Translations under genes and position numbers: made by a program
The notes under the pieces: generated by a model
The model's input: only the letters and a program-made list of their open reading frames with translations
What the model was told of the DNA's origin: nothing
The model's database searches: none
Source of the DNA: Nitrosomaritimum sp049414205
GTDB taxonomy: Archaea > Thermoproteota > Nitrososphaeria > Nitrososphaerales > Nitrosopumilaceae
Assembly (NCBI GenBank): GCA_049414205.1
Contig: JBMSGE010000023.1
Span: forward strand, 1 to 15,612
Reading direction: 5' to 3'
Length of the DNA: 15,612 nucleotides
Part shown: piece after piece, positions 1 to 6,496 of the stretch
How positions within the stretch are numbered: position 1 is the first letter of the stretch
How the letters are laid out: each line of letters starts with the position of its first letter

Positions 1-6
1 GTTTCA

Positions 7-15
7 TTTAAAATA
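7..15 (+). promoter_or_regulatory. TATA box of the cupredoxin-like gene
   Basis: The element tttaaaata is centred about 26 bp before the ATG at 37. That spacing in archaea places the transcription start at or next to the start codon, so a leaderless mRNA is predicted. No Shine-Dalgarno motif precedes the ATG. Confidence 0.5.
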
Positions 16-36
16 GAATAACAGCTATAATACATC

Positions 37-513
37 ATGGTTTTCAAGGACCGAAAATTAGTTGTAATTGCAATAATTGCAGGAGTAGTAGGACTGGCTG
101 CCATGATTGGATTTATTGGTCAGGGTAATGTACGACATGTAGAAATTTTCTGGCAAGAGAAAGTAGAACAAACAGTGGCTTTTGAAGACATCGATGGTAA
201 AGTCCAACTAGTTGGAATCACAGGAATTACCGGAGAGAAAAACCCTCATCTTATCAGCAGAACGAGTTTTGCATACATTCTAACTGTAGTTAATAACGGA
301 GATCAACACCATCGACTCTACATAGAAGGGTTGGAAATGCAAACAGATCTATTAGAGCCAGGGCAACAAGATGTAATTACCATTTACCCAACAGAAGAAG
401 GAGTTTACAAGTACTATGATAAAAGAGAAAGACTAGAGCAGTTAGGAATAATTGAAATCAGAACCGTCGTCCCAAGTGACGAGTTTACAGGATTCTTAAG
501 AGATATGATTTAG
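37..513 (+). CDS. Membrane-anchored cupredoxin-like protein lacking copper ligands
   Basis: A protein of 158 residues with one N-terminal hydrophobic segment (about residues 8-28) after a short basic tail, so it probably sits outside the membrane on a single anchor. The rest is beta-rich and resembles a cupredoxin fold: an NNGDQHHRL stretch (86-94), a PGQ turn (108-110) and an EGVYKYYD strand end (121-128) followed by LGIIEI (136-141). These match the order of the blue-copper signature, but the usual Cys, downstream His and Met ligands are replaced by Tyr/Asp, Arg and Leu. Type 1 copper binding is therefore unlikely. Thaumarchaea carry many cupredoxins; this may be a structural or redox-inert relative. 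The family call is made by eye. It is convergent with csp. Confidence 0.55.
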   Translation: MVFKDRKLVVIAIIAGVVGLAAMIGFIGQGNVRHVEIFWQEKVEQTVAFEDIDGKVQLVGITGITGEKNPHLISRTSFAYILTVVNNGDQHHRLYIEGLEMQTDLLEPGQQDVITIYPTEEGVYKYYDKRERLEQLGIIEIRTVVPSDEFTGFLRDMI

Positions 514-549
514 ATTTTAAAGGAATATTTTACAATAGGTAATTGAAAA

Positions 550-595
550 TAATAAAAAAAGACTAATTTAAGAAAATAAAAATAATATCTTAAAT
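550..595 (-). terminator. Possible bidirectional terminator between the cupredoxin-like gene and csp
   Basis: The convergent gap holds an 8-bp perfect inverted repeat, atttaaga at 566-573 and tcttaaat at 588-595, with a 14-nt loop. An A-run at 553-559 lies beyond it, which reads as a U-run in the csp transcript. Termination of csp is the simplest reading. It is AT-only, so chance is possible. Confidence 0.35.
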
Positions 596-611
596 CAATA
601 AAACGTCTAAT

Positions 612-803
612 CTATGCTGATTTTTTGACTTTTTGAGCAGCTGGTCCTTTTCTACCTTCGCCGACTTCAAACTCGACTTTATCGCCTTCATTGATGAATC
701 CGTCAACATCTGTTTTATGTACAAACAAATCATCGCCTGATTCTCTTTCGATAAAACCAAAGCCTTTAGTTCGGTTGAACCATTTTACTGTGCCTTGTTC
801 CAT
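612..803 (-). CDS. csp: Cold-shock domain protein (CspA family)
   Basis: A 63-residue single cold-shock domain, close to the usual 65-70. The RNP1 motif KGFGFI is at residues 13-18 and the RNP2 motif DLFVH at 25-29, preceded by the typical GTVKWFN start (4-10). Such OB-fold proteins bind single-stranded RNA and DNA and melt RNA structure, in the cytoplasm. The domain is abundant in bacteria and patchy in archaea, so an old transfer from bacteria is a reasonable inference. It lies downstream of aIF1A on the same strand but has its own TATA box and a dyad just upstream. Confidence 0.95.
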   Translation of the reverse strand: MEQGTVKWFNRTKGFGFIERESGDDLFVHKTDVDGFINEGDKVEFEVGEGRKGPAAQKVKKSA

Positions 804-828
804 TTGCTTTTTTGATTTAGTACTCCGT

Positions 829-836
829 ATATTAAG
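829..836 (-). promoter_or_regulatory. TATA box of csp
   Basis: On the minus strand the element cttaatat is centred about 29 bp before the ATG at 803. The leader would be at most a few bases. The A/T-only context makes the exact bounds uncertain. Confidence 0.45.
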
Positions 837-861
837 ATAAGTCCAAAAAATGACATATCTT
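834..861. promoter_or_regulatory. Imperfect palindrome upstream of csp, possible operator
   Basis: Arms aagataagtc (834-843) and gacatatctt (852-861) match at 9 of 10 positions around an 8-nt AT-rich centre. The dyad touches the TATA box and extends upstream of it, where an archaeal regulator could block or help TBP/TFB. As a hairpin it would not be followed by a U-run, so terminating aIF1A is the less likely role. Confidence 0.35.
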
Positions 862-912
862 GGGTCGGTGTACAGTTTTTATCAAAATTAAGAGTTGTTT
901 TTCTGACTAAAA

Positions 913-1224
913 CTAAAAGTCTTTAGGAATATGATCATTTTGTTTGAGCCAGTCGACTTGTGGCAAAGTAAATCTCCATACAATATCACCCATCTCAGAA
1001 TCTTTGAAATCCCATGGAGCAATGATTACAATATCATTATCACGAATCCAAACTCTTCTCTTTAATTTACCTCGAATTCTACCACGTCTGGTGATACCAT
1101 CAGTACACTTTACCATGACATTTTCTCCTCCCAGCATTTTGAGGACTCTTCCAAACATCTCACCTTCTTCAGGGATTCTAATTTCTTTTAAGGCACTTTC
1201 ATTTTTTACTTGGCGCTTTCCCAT
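913..1224 (-). CDS. eif1A: Translation initiation factor aIF1A
   Basis: Archaeal homologue of eIF1A/IF1, which binds the small ribosomal subunit at the A site and assists start-codon selection. From the ATG at 1224 it is 103 residues, starting MGKRQVKNES. The OB fold covers about residues 20-90, with the family features EEGEMFGRVLKMLGGENVMV and, near 53-72, a KLKRRVWI...DIVIIAPWDF run; the tail is short. A longer version starting at 1248 would add eight residues, but family members begin near MGK. An element agttatat also sits 26 bp before 1224 and overlaps the 1248 codon, so 1224 is the better start. csp lies downstream on the same strand. Confidence 0.93.
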   Translation of the reverse strand: MGKRQVKNESALKEIRIPEEGEMFGRVLKMLGGENVMVKCTDGITRRGRIRGKLKRRVWIRDNDIVIIAPWDFKDSEMGDIVWRFTLPQVDWLKQNDHIPKDF

Positions 1225-1246
1225 GCTATACGTTGCATTTTTAACC

Positions 1247-1254
1247 ATATAACT
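1247..1254 (-). promoter_or_regulatory. TATA box of aIF1A
   Basis: The minus-strand element agttatat is centred about 26 bp before the ATG at 1224. It overlaps the upstream in-frame ATG at 1248, which would then lie outside the transcript. This supports the shorter aIF1A start. Confidence 0.5.
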
Positions 1255-1302
1255 GTGGGGTTTTTGAAAATTTCAAAAAACACTAGTAGATGATAAAATC
1301 AA

Positions 1303-1310
1303 TTTTATGT
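1303..1310 (+). promoter_or_regulatory. TATA-like box of the YkgJ-family gene
   Basis: The element ttttatgt is centred about 25 bp before the GTG at 1331, consistent with a leaderless transcript. Confidence 0.4.
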
Positions 1311-1330
1311 TAAGTCACATACCCTAAATT

Positions 1331-1894
1331 GTGGAATTTCATTGTATTGAGGATTGTTCCCAATGTTGCATAGAACGAGAATATTATCCTGGGAAAAAAT
1401 TTGGAAAAATTGGCGTCTTAATTCTACCCGAAGAAAAAGAAAAAATTGAAAAAATTGCAAAAGAAAAAGAACTCGATGTTTTAATTTTACCCAGAATTGG
1501 AGTATCAGATGAAAAGAATTCAGATTCAATTAAAATTTTAGCTTTTCAAATGATGGGGATTGAAAAAAATGGAAACACATGTCCGTTTCTCGATACAAGT
1601 TCAGGAAAAAAATCTCCTCATGGAGGGCACCCTTGCTCAATATATGATAACAGGCCACTTGCATGTCAAACTTATCCATTAATTGAATCAGATCCTATTA
1701 CACTTGATCAAAAATGTAAATTTTGTAAAGAACATGGAGAAGCTGATGAGAATTTAAATTCCGAAATCGAATCACTGTTAAAAATTAAAACTCAAATGAA
1801 AACTTTAGATCCTTTTGTTTGGAGATATGCAACAGGTATAGGAGATGATGCTGACTTGTCTGAAATTAAAACAGGGTGGATTTTAGAAGAATAA
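1331..1894 (+). CDS. YkgJ-family cysteine-cluster protein
   Basis: A 187-residue protein with the cysteine pattern of the YkgJ/CxxCxxCC group (UPF0153-like, putative Zn or Fe-S binding). Cysteines are at residues 5, 9, 12 and 13 near the N-terminus, then C84, C102 and C112 within a CSIYDNRPLAC block, and a C129-x2-C132 pair. Residues 34-50 are very rich in Lys and Glu and probably helical. The molecular role of the family is not settled; a metal-cofactor protein is inferred from the cysteines. The start is GTG with a TATA-like element at leaderless distance. It converges on the alcohol dehydrogenase with about 5 bp between stops. Confidence 0.85.
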   Translation: MEFHCIEDCSQCCIEREYYPGKKFGKIGVLILPEEKEKIEKIAKEKELDVLILPRIGVSDEKNSDSIKILAFQMMGIEKNGNTCPFLDTSSGKKSPHGGHPCSIYDNRPLACQTYPLIESDPITLDQKCKFCKEHGEADENLNSEIESLLKIKTQMKTLDPFVWRYATGIGDDADLSEIKTGWILEE

Positions 1895-1899
1895 TTTTT

Positions 1900-2952
1900 T
1901 TATGGATTAATTACTGCGCGACCAAGAATTTTTCTTGCTTTAAGATCTTCTAGTGCAGTGTTAGCTTCATCCAAAGTATATCGTTTGGTGATAATTGGAT
2001 TGATAGTTCCCTTTCGTGTAAGGTCTAACAGCTCTACCATGTCATTGTAATTTCCGGTGTATGCACCTTGTATTGTAATGGATTTCAAAGGAATTGTTAC
2101 AAGAGATAATTCCATGGAACCACCAAAAAGACCAACTAAAACTAGATTGCCACGTTTACGTAATACAGATATGCCTAATTTTGCAGTAGGAGGAGCATTT
2201 ACAAAATCAACTACGCTGTCTGCACCCTTGTCATTGCATATTGAAATTATTTTCTGAGAAGTTTCTGGATCTTTTGAGTTAACTACAAAGTCTGCACCCA
2301 TTTCTTTTGCAGTCTCTAATTTGGCATCATCTAGATCAACACATATGATTTTTGCACTTGTGATGGCTTTTGCAATTTGCACACCCATTAATCCAAGACC
2401 ACCTGCTCCGACAATAACCAAAAATTCAGGAGAGTTCATGTTTGATTTTTTTATTGCATTGTAAGCTGTTAATCCCGAACAAGCTATTGAAGTTGCAGAA
2501 TCAGGATTAACTCCATCTAATTTTGCAAGATATTTGTAATGAGGAATTAAGGCATAGTCAGAATAACCCCCGTCTTGGAAAACACCAAGGGATTTTGGAG
2601 CATCACAGAGATTCTCATTTTCAACCTTACATGCAGGACATTGGCCGCATCCAATCCAAGGATAAACTAGAACTTCATCACCTTTTGAATAATCATTAAC
2701 ATTATCGCCGATTTCCTCAACAGTACCAACAATTTCATGACCTGGTGTTACAGGATATTTTACACCACGATCTGTTACTTTCATAAATTGACCATCTCCC
2801 AAGTCATAGCCACCTTCCCACAAGTGTAAATCACTATGACATACTCCTACAGCCTTTACCTTAACTACAACTTGATTATCTTGAGGTTTAGGATTATCAG
2901 AGCTAATCACTTCCAGAGGTTCGTTAGGACCCATAATTCTGGCAGATTTCAT
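1900..2952 (-). CDS. Zinc-dependent alcohol dehydrogenase (MDR superfamily)
   Basis: NAD(P)-dependent medium-chain dehydrogenase of 350 residues from the ATG at 2952. Catalytic zinc ligands are likely C38 (in GVCHSD), H72 (in TPGHE) and C158 (in IACSGLT). Structural zinc ligands C102, C105, C108 and C116 are all present. The Rossmann motif GAGGLG is at 182-187, with an acidic VDLDD end to the second strand, which favours NAD over NADP. The substrate cannot be read from sequence; primary or secondary alcohol/aldehyde conversion is the family role. A TTG at 2976 gives eight extra residues, but a TATA-like ttatattg centred 26 bp before 2952 overlaps that codon, so 2952 is preferred. It is divergent from scpA. 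Confidence 0.9.
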   Translation of the reverse strand: MKSARIMGPNEPLEVISSDNPKPQDNQVVVKVKAVGVCHSDLHLWEGGYDLGDGQFMKVTDRGVKYPVTPGHEIVGTVEEIGDNVNDYSKGDEVLVYPWIGCGQCPACKVENENLCDAPKSLGVFQDGGYSDYALIPHYKYLAKLDGVNPDSATSIACSGLTAYNAIKKSNMNSPEFLVIVGAGGLGLMGVQIAKAITSAKIICVDLDDAKLETAKEMGADFVVNSKDPETSQKIISICNDKGADSVVDFVNAPPTAKLGISVLRKRGNLVLVGLFGGSMELSLVTIPLKSITIQGAYTGNYNDMVELLDLTRKGTINPIITKRYTLDEANTALEDLKARKILGRAVINP

Positions 2953-2973
2953 CAATAAAGATTTCAGACTTGA

Positions 2974-2981
2974 CAATATAA
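2974..2981 (-). promoter_or_regulatory. TATA box of the alcohol dehydrogenase gene
   Basis: The minus-strand element ttatattg is centred about 26 bp before the ATG at 2952. It covers the alternative TTG start at 2976, which argues against that start. Confidence 0.5.
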
Positions 2982-3018
2982 GAGTTGACTGGAAATGAGA
3001 AAAAAATAGAGCGGCTAG

Positions 3019-3026
3019 ATATTATG
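3019..3026 (+). promoter_or_regulatory. TATA box of scpA
   Basis: The element atattatg is centred about 26 bp before the GTG at 3048 and predicts a leaderless mRNA. It shares a divergent gap of about 95 bp with the alcohol dehydrogenase promoter. Confidence 0.45.
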
Positions 3027-3047
3027 GAATAGAAAATTAGTTCTCAC

Positions 3048-3725
3048 GTGAACGAAGAAGGAATGCCAAATAGCATTTCACAGGAACCAGTCAATATTCT
3101 ATTTAGTCCAAATTCAGTGGTAAAAAAAGATGTTTGGGAAATTGATCTTATTAAAATCTTAAACCTGTTAATCAGAATTCTAGAGAAAACCGAGAAAAAA
3201 GATCTTCGTGTTGCCGGCATGGCAGCTTTGTCATCCTCTTTAATTTACAGAATGAAAGTTGAGAGCATATTTGCATTACAGCGAGCAGCAATGGAGAAAA
3301 AACCTATGCATCAACGAACAGATGTAGACATTGAACTAATTGACATTCCATATCGTCATGAATCTACATACCCTGTATCCTTAGACGATCTTTTAGGATT
3401 GTTACAAAATCTGATTGGCTCTATTGCAAATCCCCAATCAAGAAGAAGTAAGCAGTTAAGCATAGAACCAATTGATCCACCTGATTTTCAAGAATATTTT
3501 ATTTCTCTTGAAAGTATTATTGGAAAATATGAAGAAATGATAATTAGAAAAATTTCAAAGGACGGATTTGGGTTACTTCAAAAGATAATTGAGGATTTAG
3601 ACACAGTTGACTCTATCAGATGTTTCTTTGCAATTTTATTTTTGGCAAGAGATGAAAAAATAGACATTGAGCAAATTGATGACGATATCAAAATCATCAT
3701 GATAAAAGAAGAGTCGACAAAATGA
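3048..3725 (+). CDS. scpA: Segregation and condensation protein A (kleisin ScpA)
   Basis: A 225-residue kleisin, in the usual size range for ScpA. Kleisins bridge the SMC head and neck, and with ScpB form the condensin-like complex that compacts and segregates chromosomes. The N-terminal helical region has the ScpA pattern VWEIDLIKILNLLIRI (29-44), followed by a helix with LRVAGMAALSSSLIYRMKVE (53-72). The C-terminal winged helix ends FFAILFLARDEKIDIEQ, typical of ScpA tails, near the end of the protein. The middle is variable. The start is GTG with a TATA box at leaderless distance. scpB follows after 54 bp on the same strand, which strengthens the call. No smc gene is in the window. Confidence 0.9.
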   Translation: MNEEGMPNSISQEPVNILFSPNSVVKKDVWEIDLIKILNLLIRILEKTEKKDLRVAGMAALSSSLIYRMKVESIFALQRAAMEKKPMHQRTDVDIELIDIPYRHESTYPVSLDDLLGLLQNLIGSIANPQSRRSKQLSIEPIDPPDFQEYFISLESIIGKYEEMIIRKISKDGFGLLQKIIEDLDTVDSIRCFFAILFLARDEKIDIEQIDDDIKIIMIKEESTK

Positions 3726-3765
3726 TCAAAAATAGAGAATGGATTTCTTAAAGTAGACTATGAAA

Positions 3766-3770
3766 AGGAG
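3766..3770 (+). promoter_or_regulatory. Ribosome binding site deciding the TTG start of scpB
   Basis: An aggag core (within aaaaggagag) lies 9 nt before the TTG at 3780. A TAA stop is immediately upstream in frame, and no ATG or GTG occurs in the first dozen or more codons. This makes TTG the only sensible start. Confidence 0.6.
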
Positions 3771-3779
3771 AGAAGATAA

Positions 3780-4361
3780 TTGGTCAAAATAGAAGACGAG
3801 GAGGAAGCTACCGCAAGAATAGAGGCTGCATTGTATTCTGCAGGTCGACCTTTGAAAATTGAGGAATTGATAAGGGCTTCAGGCACAGAATCCAGAACTA
3901 AAACATACAATATCCTCAATACGCTTATGAAAAAATCAAAATCAGCCTTCAAAGCCATAGAAATAGTAACACTACCTGATGGATCCTATGTATTTCAATT
4001 AAAACCAGAATATAGTGCAACGGTAAAGAAATATGCCTCAAAGCCAGTACTTCCAAAGGCCACCCTTAAGACATTGTCATACATTGCATACATGCAACCA
4101 ATATCATCCAAGCAATTAGTAGAAACAAGAGGTTCTGGAGTTTATGCACATCTAAAAGAATTAAGACAATTAGATTTTATCCATCATCAAAATGTAGGAA
4201 GATTGAAAATTTTTACGACAACTGAAAAATTCCAAAAATATTTTGGAATACAGGGAGATGTTGAGAATCTCAAACAAAGACTATTTTCCAAAGTAAGAAA
4301 AACGGCATCACAATCAAATCCAGCAGCAAAATCCCAGATAATCCCTGAGCTAAATCAGTAA
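3780..4361 (+). CDS. scpB: Segregation and condensation protein B (ScpB)
   Basis: A 193-residue protein of tandem winged helices, the dimeric partner of ScpA in the SMC complex. The first wing begins ATARIEAALYSAGRPLKIEEL (about 10-29), the canonical ScpB opening. The second contains LKTLSYIAYMQPISSKQLVETRGSGVYAHLKEL (about 98-130) with the RG(S)GVYAHL part matching the conserved R-G pattern, then GRLKIFTTTEKFQKYFGI. The tail after about 165 is basic, Gln/Ala-rich and probably disordered. It starts with TTG behind a good Shine-Dalgarno motif and lies 54 bp after scpA, so co-transcription is likely. Confidence 0.92.
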   Translation: MVKIEDEEEATARIEAALYSAGRPLKIEELIRASGTESRTKTYNILNTLMKKSKSAFKAIEIVTLPDGSYVFQLKPEYSATVKKYASKPVLPKATLKTLSYIAYMQPISSKQLVETRGSGVYAHLKELRQLDFIHHQNVGRLKIFTTTEKFQKYFGIQGDVENLKQRLFSKVRKTASQSNPAAKSQIIPELNQ

Positions 4362-4393
4362 AATTTGTTTTAAGGCTAATTTTTTGCGTTTTG

Positions 4394-4400
4394 TATAAAT
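4394..4400 (+). promoter_or_regulatory. TATA box of the S8e-SRP19 operon
   Basis: The element tataaat is a near-consensus archaeal TATA box, centred 26 bp before the GTG at 4423. A leaderless transcript covering S8e and SRP19 is predicted. Confidence 0.6.
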
Positions 4401-4422
4401 TAGAGTAATTCAGAGATTCCTC

Positions 4423-4806
4423 GTGAGAAAATCAGTAGAGAATCTTGCCACAAGTAAAATCACAGGTGGAAGAAGACACCCGTTAAGAATCAGAAGAAAA
4501 TATGAGACAGATAGATTTCCAAATGAACCAATTAACGGAGCACAAGTTACAGTAACAAGAAATGTTCGAGGTAAAAACACAAAGACAGCTTTGAAAACAG
4601 TTGACTTTGTTAACTTAGCAACAGGCGATGCTAAAGTAAAGAAAGCAAAAATTCTAAAAGTTTTAGAAAATGCAACAAACAACGATTACCAAAGAAGAGG
4701 CATCATTACAAAGGGTGCAATTTTAGAAACGCAAGAAGGTAAATGCAGAGTTGTGTCAAGACCAGGACAATCAGGAACAGTTAACGCAGTTTTAATAAAA
4801 GAATAA
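4423..4806 (+). CDS. rps8e: 30S ribosomal protein S8e
   Basis: A 127-residue ribosomal protein of the archaeal/eukaryotic S8e family, a component of the small subunit. The signature GGRRHPLRIRRKYETDRFPN is at about residues 14-33, and the C-terminal half keeps the family pattern RRGIITKGAILETQEGKCRVVSRPGQSGTVNAVLI. Length is normal for archaeal S8e. The start is GTG with a strong TATA box at leaderless distance. The SRP19 gene begins 2 bp after the stop, so the two are one operon linking ribosome and protein-targeting functions. Confidence 0.97.
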   Translation: MRKSVENLATSKITGGRRHPLRIRRKYETDRFPNEPINGAQVTVTRNVRGKNTKTALKTVDFVNLATGDAKVKKAKILKVLENATNNDYQRRGIITKGAILETQEGKCRVVSRPGQSGTVNAVLIKE

Positions 4807-4807
4807 A

Positions 4808-5107
4808 ATGAAAGATTACGAACATGTCGTAATCTGGTTGGATTATTTCAATAAGACATTACCAAGAGCTAAAGGAAGAAGACTTGAAAAAGAAAAATGT
4901 GTTTTTGACCCATCACTAAAAGAATTATCAGATGCAGCTAAAGCTGCAGGTTTTGAAATCACAGAAACAGAAGACAAGGTAAGATACCCTAAAAGACCGT
5001 TTGTCAGATCCGGTTACATTGTTTTACCAAAAGGATCTTCTAAGACAAATATTCTTAACAAAATTTCGCAAAAATTAGTTCTGAAAAGGACAAAACAATC
5101 CAAATAA
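4808..5107 (+). CDS. srp19: Signal recognition particle 19 kDa protein (SRP19)
   Basis: A 99-residue SRP19. It binds helices 6 and 8 of the 7S SRP RNA and readies it for SRP54, and so acts in co-translational targeting to the membrane. Visible family features are the opening YEHVVIWLDYFN (4-15), the basic segment LPRAKGRRLEKEKCVFDPSLKEL with the conserved GRR, and a basic C-terminus ending KLVLKRTKQSK. Length fits archaeal members (about 90-105). The ATG follows the S8e stop by 1 bp, so it is read from the same mRNA. The 7S RNA gene itself is not in the window. Confidence 0.95.
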   Translation: MKDYEHVVIWLDYFNKTLPRAKGRRLEKEKCVFDPSLKELSDAAKAAGFEITETEDKVRYPKRPFVRSGYIVLPKGSSKTNILNKISQKLVLKRTKQSK

Positions 5108-5153
5108 GATCAAATCTAGCTTTTAGCTAAAGTATTGTTGACAGAAGTCTATG

Positions 5154-5178
5154 AAAACAATATGTTGATTATTGTTTT
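5154..5178. promoter_or_regulatory. Inverted repeat between SRP19 and gar1
   Basis: Perfect 8-bp arms aaaacaat (5154-5161) and attgtttt (5171-5178) flank a 9-nt loop, and the second arm runs into a T5 tract. It could be a terminator for the S8e-SRP19 transcript or an operator in the gar1-tfb promoter. A weaker 5-bp hairpin (tagct/agcta, 5118-5130) lies just upstream. The role is not decided by sequence. Confidence 0.4.
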
Positions 5179-5181
5179 TAA

Positions 5182-5448
5182 TTGCAGGAGGTAGGCGAAA
5201 TAATGCACCTTGCCGGTAGTGGCAGAGTGATCATTCAACTATCAGACGCTTTGTCTGAAGGAGTGATTCTTTGCGACGAAAAAGGAACAAGAGTTGCAAA
5301 AGTAATGGAGTTGATTGGTCCAGTAAAAAGACCATTTGCATCAGCTACACCATTAACAAACAACATAAAAAAATACATTGGTAAAGCTGTTTTCGCAACT
5401 GATACTTCTCCTGCTAAGAAAGAAAAATTTAGGAGAAGAAAAAAATGA
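5182..5448 (+). CDS. gar1: H/ACA ribonucleoprotein subunit Gar1
   Basis: An 88-residue Gar1, part of the archaeal H/ACA RNP with Cbf5, Nop10 and L7Ae that makes guide-directed pseudouridines in rRNA. The small beta-barrel has VGEIMHLAGSGRVII (4-18), a central KVMELIGPVKRPFASATP (about 40-57) and YIGKAVFATD, followed by a basic tail. The start is ambiguous. TTG at 5182 keeps the VGEI residues that align with the first strand of Gar1 homologues (GKVLHYA-like). ATG at 5203 has a textbook aggaggt 10 nt upstream but would cut that strand. I keep the TTG. The stop overlaps the tfb start in an ATGA, a known archaeal gar1-tfb arrangement. Confidence 0.9.
   Translation: MQEVGEIMHLAGSGRVIIQLSDALSEGVILCDEKGTRVAKVMELIGPVKRPFASATPLTNNIKKYIGKAVFATDTSPAKKEKFRRRKK
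5186..5192 (+). promoter_or_regulatory. Strong Shine-Dalgarno motif inside the 5' end of gar1
   Basis: The motif aggaggt is nearly a perfect anti-16S match, 10 nt before the in-frame ATG at 5203 and just after the TTG at 5182. It either drives initiation at 5203 or is a by-product of the codons for Gln-Glu-Val. It is the strongest Shine-Dalgarno match I noticed in the window. Confidence 0.5.
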
Positions 5449-6401
5449 ACATACTCGAACAACAAAGCTGTCCTGAATGTAAATCATCTTTAGTTGATGA
5501 TTCTCAGAATGGCGAAGTAATCTGCTCTGGTTGCGGCGTAGTAGTTGCTGATCAGATTGCAGATTATGGCCCAGAAACAAAAAGTTCGAATCTCGAAGAC
5601 AAAATGAAGCTTGCAAGAGCTACAGGACAAACAACTTATTCTCAACATGACTTGGGAATAGCAACTGAGATTTCAATTAGTGCAAAGGACTTTAGTGGAA
5701 AATCAATTAACCACGAAGTTGCAAATCAAATGCACAATCTTAGAAAATGGCAACAGAGAGTTCGCGTTTCCTCACCAAGAGAAAGAAGATTAGCAAATGT
5801 TTTGGCCAAAATGGGCGAAACATGCGACGGATTATCTCTTTCAAAAAATGTTTTGGAAACTGCTTCTATGATATACAGAAGCTTGGACGATCATATTGAT
5901 GTGAAAGGAAAATCAGTAGCAAGCATTACTGCTGCTACGATTTACATGGCATGTAAACAATGTCATGTTGTCAGATCACTTGAAGATATTGTCCGCGGAA
6001 TTTGTGTGCCAAAAGATGTAAAATCAAAAACAAAACTTGCAGCAAAATATTACAGAACCATGGTAATGGAAATGGGACAAAGAACAGCCCCAATTGTGAC
6101 CATGGACAAATACATCTCAAAGATTGCAAATATGACACAAACCGAGGTTAGAGTCGAAAGATTAGCCTTGGAAATTGCCGAAAAAACCAAAGACAGTAGC
6201 ATAACTGACGGAAAGGCTCCAAATGGAATAGCAGCAGCATATCTGTATGTTGCATCTGTTTTGCTTGGACAGAGCATCTTACAAAGAGATGTATCCACCA
6301 TTGCCGGCGTCACTGAAGTTACAATCAGAAATAGATGTAAAGAGATTCTAACAAGTTACAAACTCAAAATTGCTTTGAGACCATCTCTGGCCAAAATTTA
6401 A
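5445..6401 (+). CDS. tfb: Transcription initiation factor IIB (TFB)
   Basis: A 318-residue archaeal TFB, the factor that binds TBP-promoter DNA at the BRE and recruits RNA polymerase. The N-terminal zinc ribbon has C9, C12, C27 and C30. The B-finger/reader and linker follow (about 40-105). Two cyclin folds span about 110-205 and 215-310; the first holds LRKWQQRVRVSSPRERRLANVL and a SVASITAATIYMACK stretch, and the second has the matching APNGIAAAYLYVASVL and a recognition helix with GVTEVTIRNRCKEI. Length is normal. The ATGA overlap with gar1 implies translational coupling. Thaumarchaea usually have several TFBs; which paralogue this is cannot be told here. Confidence 0.96.
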   Translation: MNILEQQSCPECKSSLVDDSQNGEVICSGCGVVVADQIADYGPETKSSNLEDKMKLARATGQTTYSQHDLGIATEISISAKDFSGKSINHEVANQMHNLRKWQQRVRVSSPRERRLANVLAKMGETCDGLSLSKNVLETASMIYRSLDDHIDVKGKSVASITAATIYMACKQCHVVRSLEDIVRGICVPKDVKSKTKLAAKYYRTMVMEMGQRTAPIVTMDKYISKIANMTQTEVRVERLALEIAEKTKDSSITDGKAPNGIAAAYLYVASVLLGQSILQRDVSTIAGVTEVTIRNRCKEILTSYKLKIALRPSLAKI

Positions 6402-6402
6402 T

Positions 6403-6425
6403 CCCCCCCTCTTTTCATTTTATTA
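6403..6425 (+). terminator. Pyrimidine-tract terminator after tfb
   Basis: Directly after the tfb stop come seven Cs and then T-rich sequence (tcttttcattttatt) with no stable hairpin. Archaeal RNA polymerase terminates at T-rich tracts without a stem, so this is the likely end of the gar1-tfb mRNA. Confidence 0.4.
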
Positions 6426-6467
6426 TTTCATACAGTCTAGATTAGGATCAGCTAAATTTCGTCGGTA

Positions 6468-6475
6468 TTATATAT
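6468..6475 (+). promoter_or_regulatory. TATA box of sufC
   Basis: The element ttatatat is centred about 26 bp before the ATG at 6497. It is one of the best TATA matches here and predicts a leaderless sufC mRNA. Confidence 0.6.
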
Positions 6476-6496
6476 AGAAACAAAACAAATTGTCGC

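Noticed and set aside
944..1252. Open reading frame opposite aIF1A
   Set aside because: It lies wholly across a well-supported aIF1A gene, has low-complexity Ser/Leu/Pro composition and no family pattern; it is a shadow frame.
5235..5616. Minus-strand reading frames across gar1 and tfb
   Set aside because: They overlap two strongly recognised genes and contain only Phe/Leu-rich antisense sequence.
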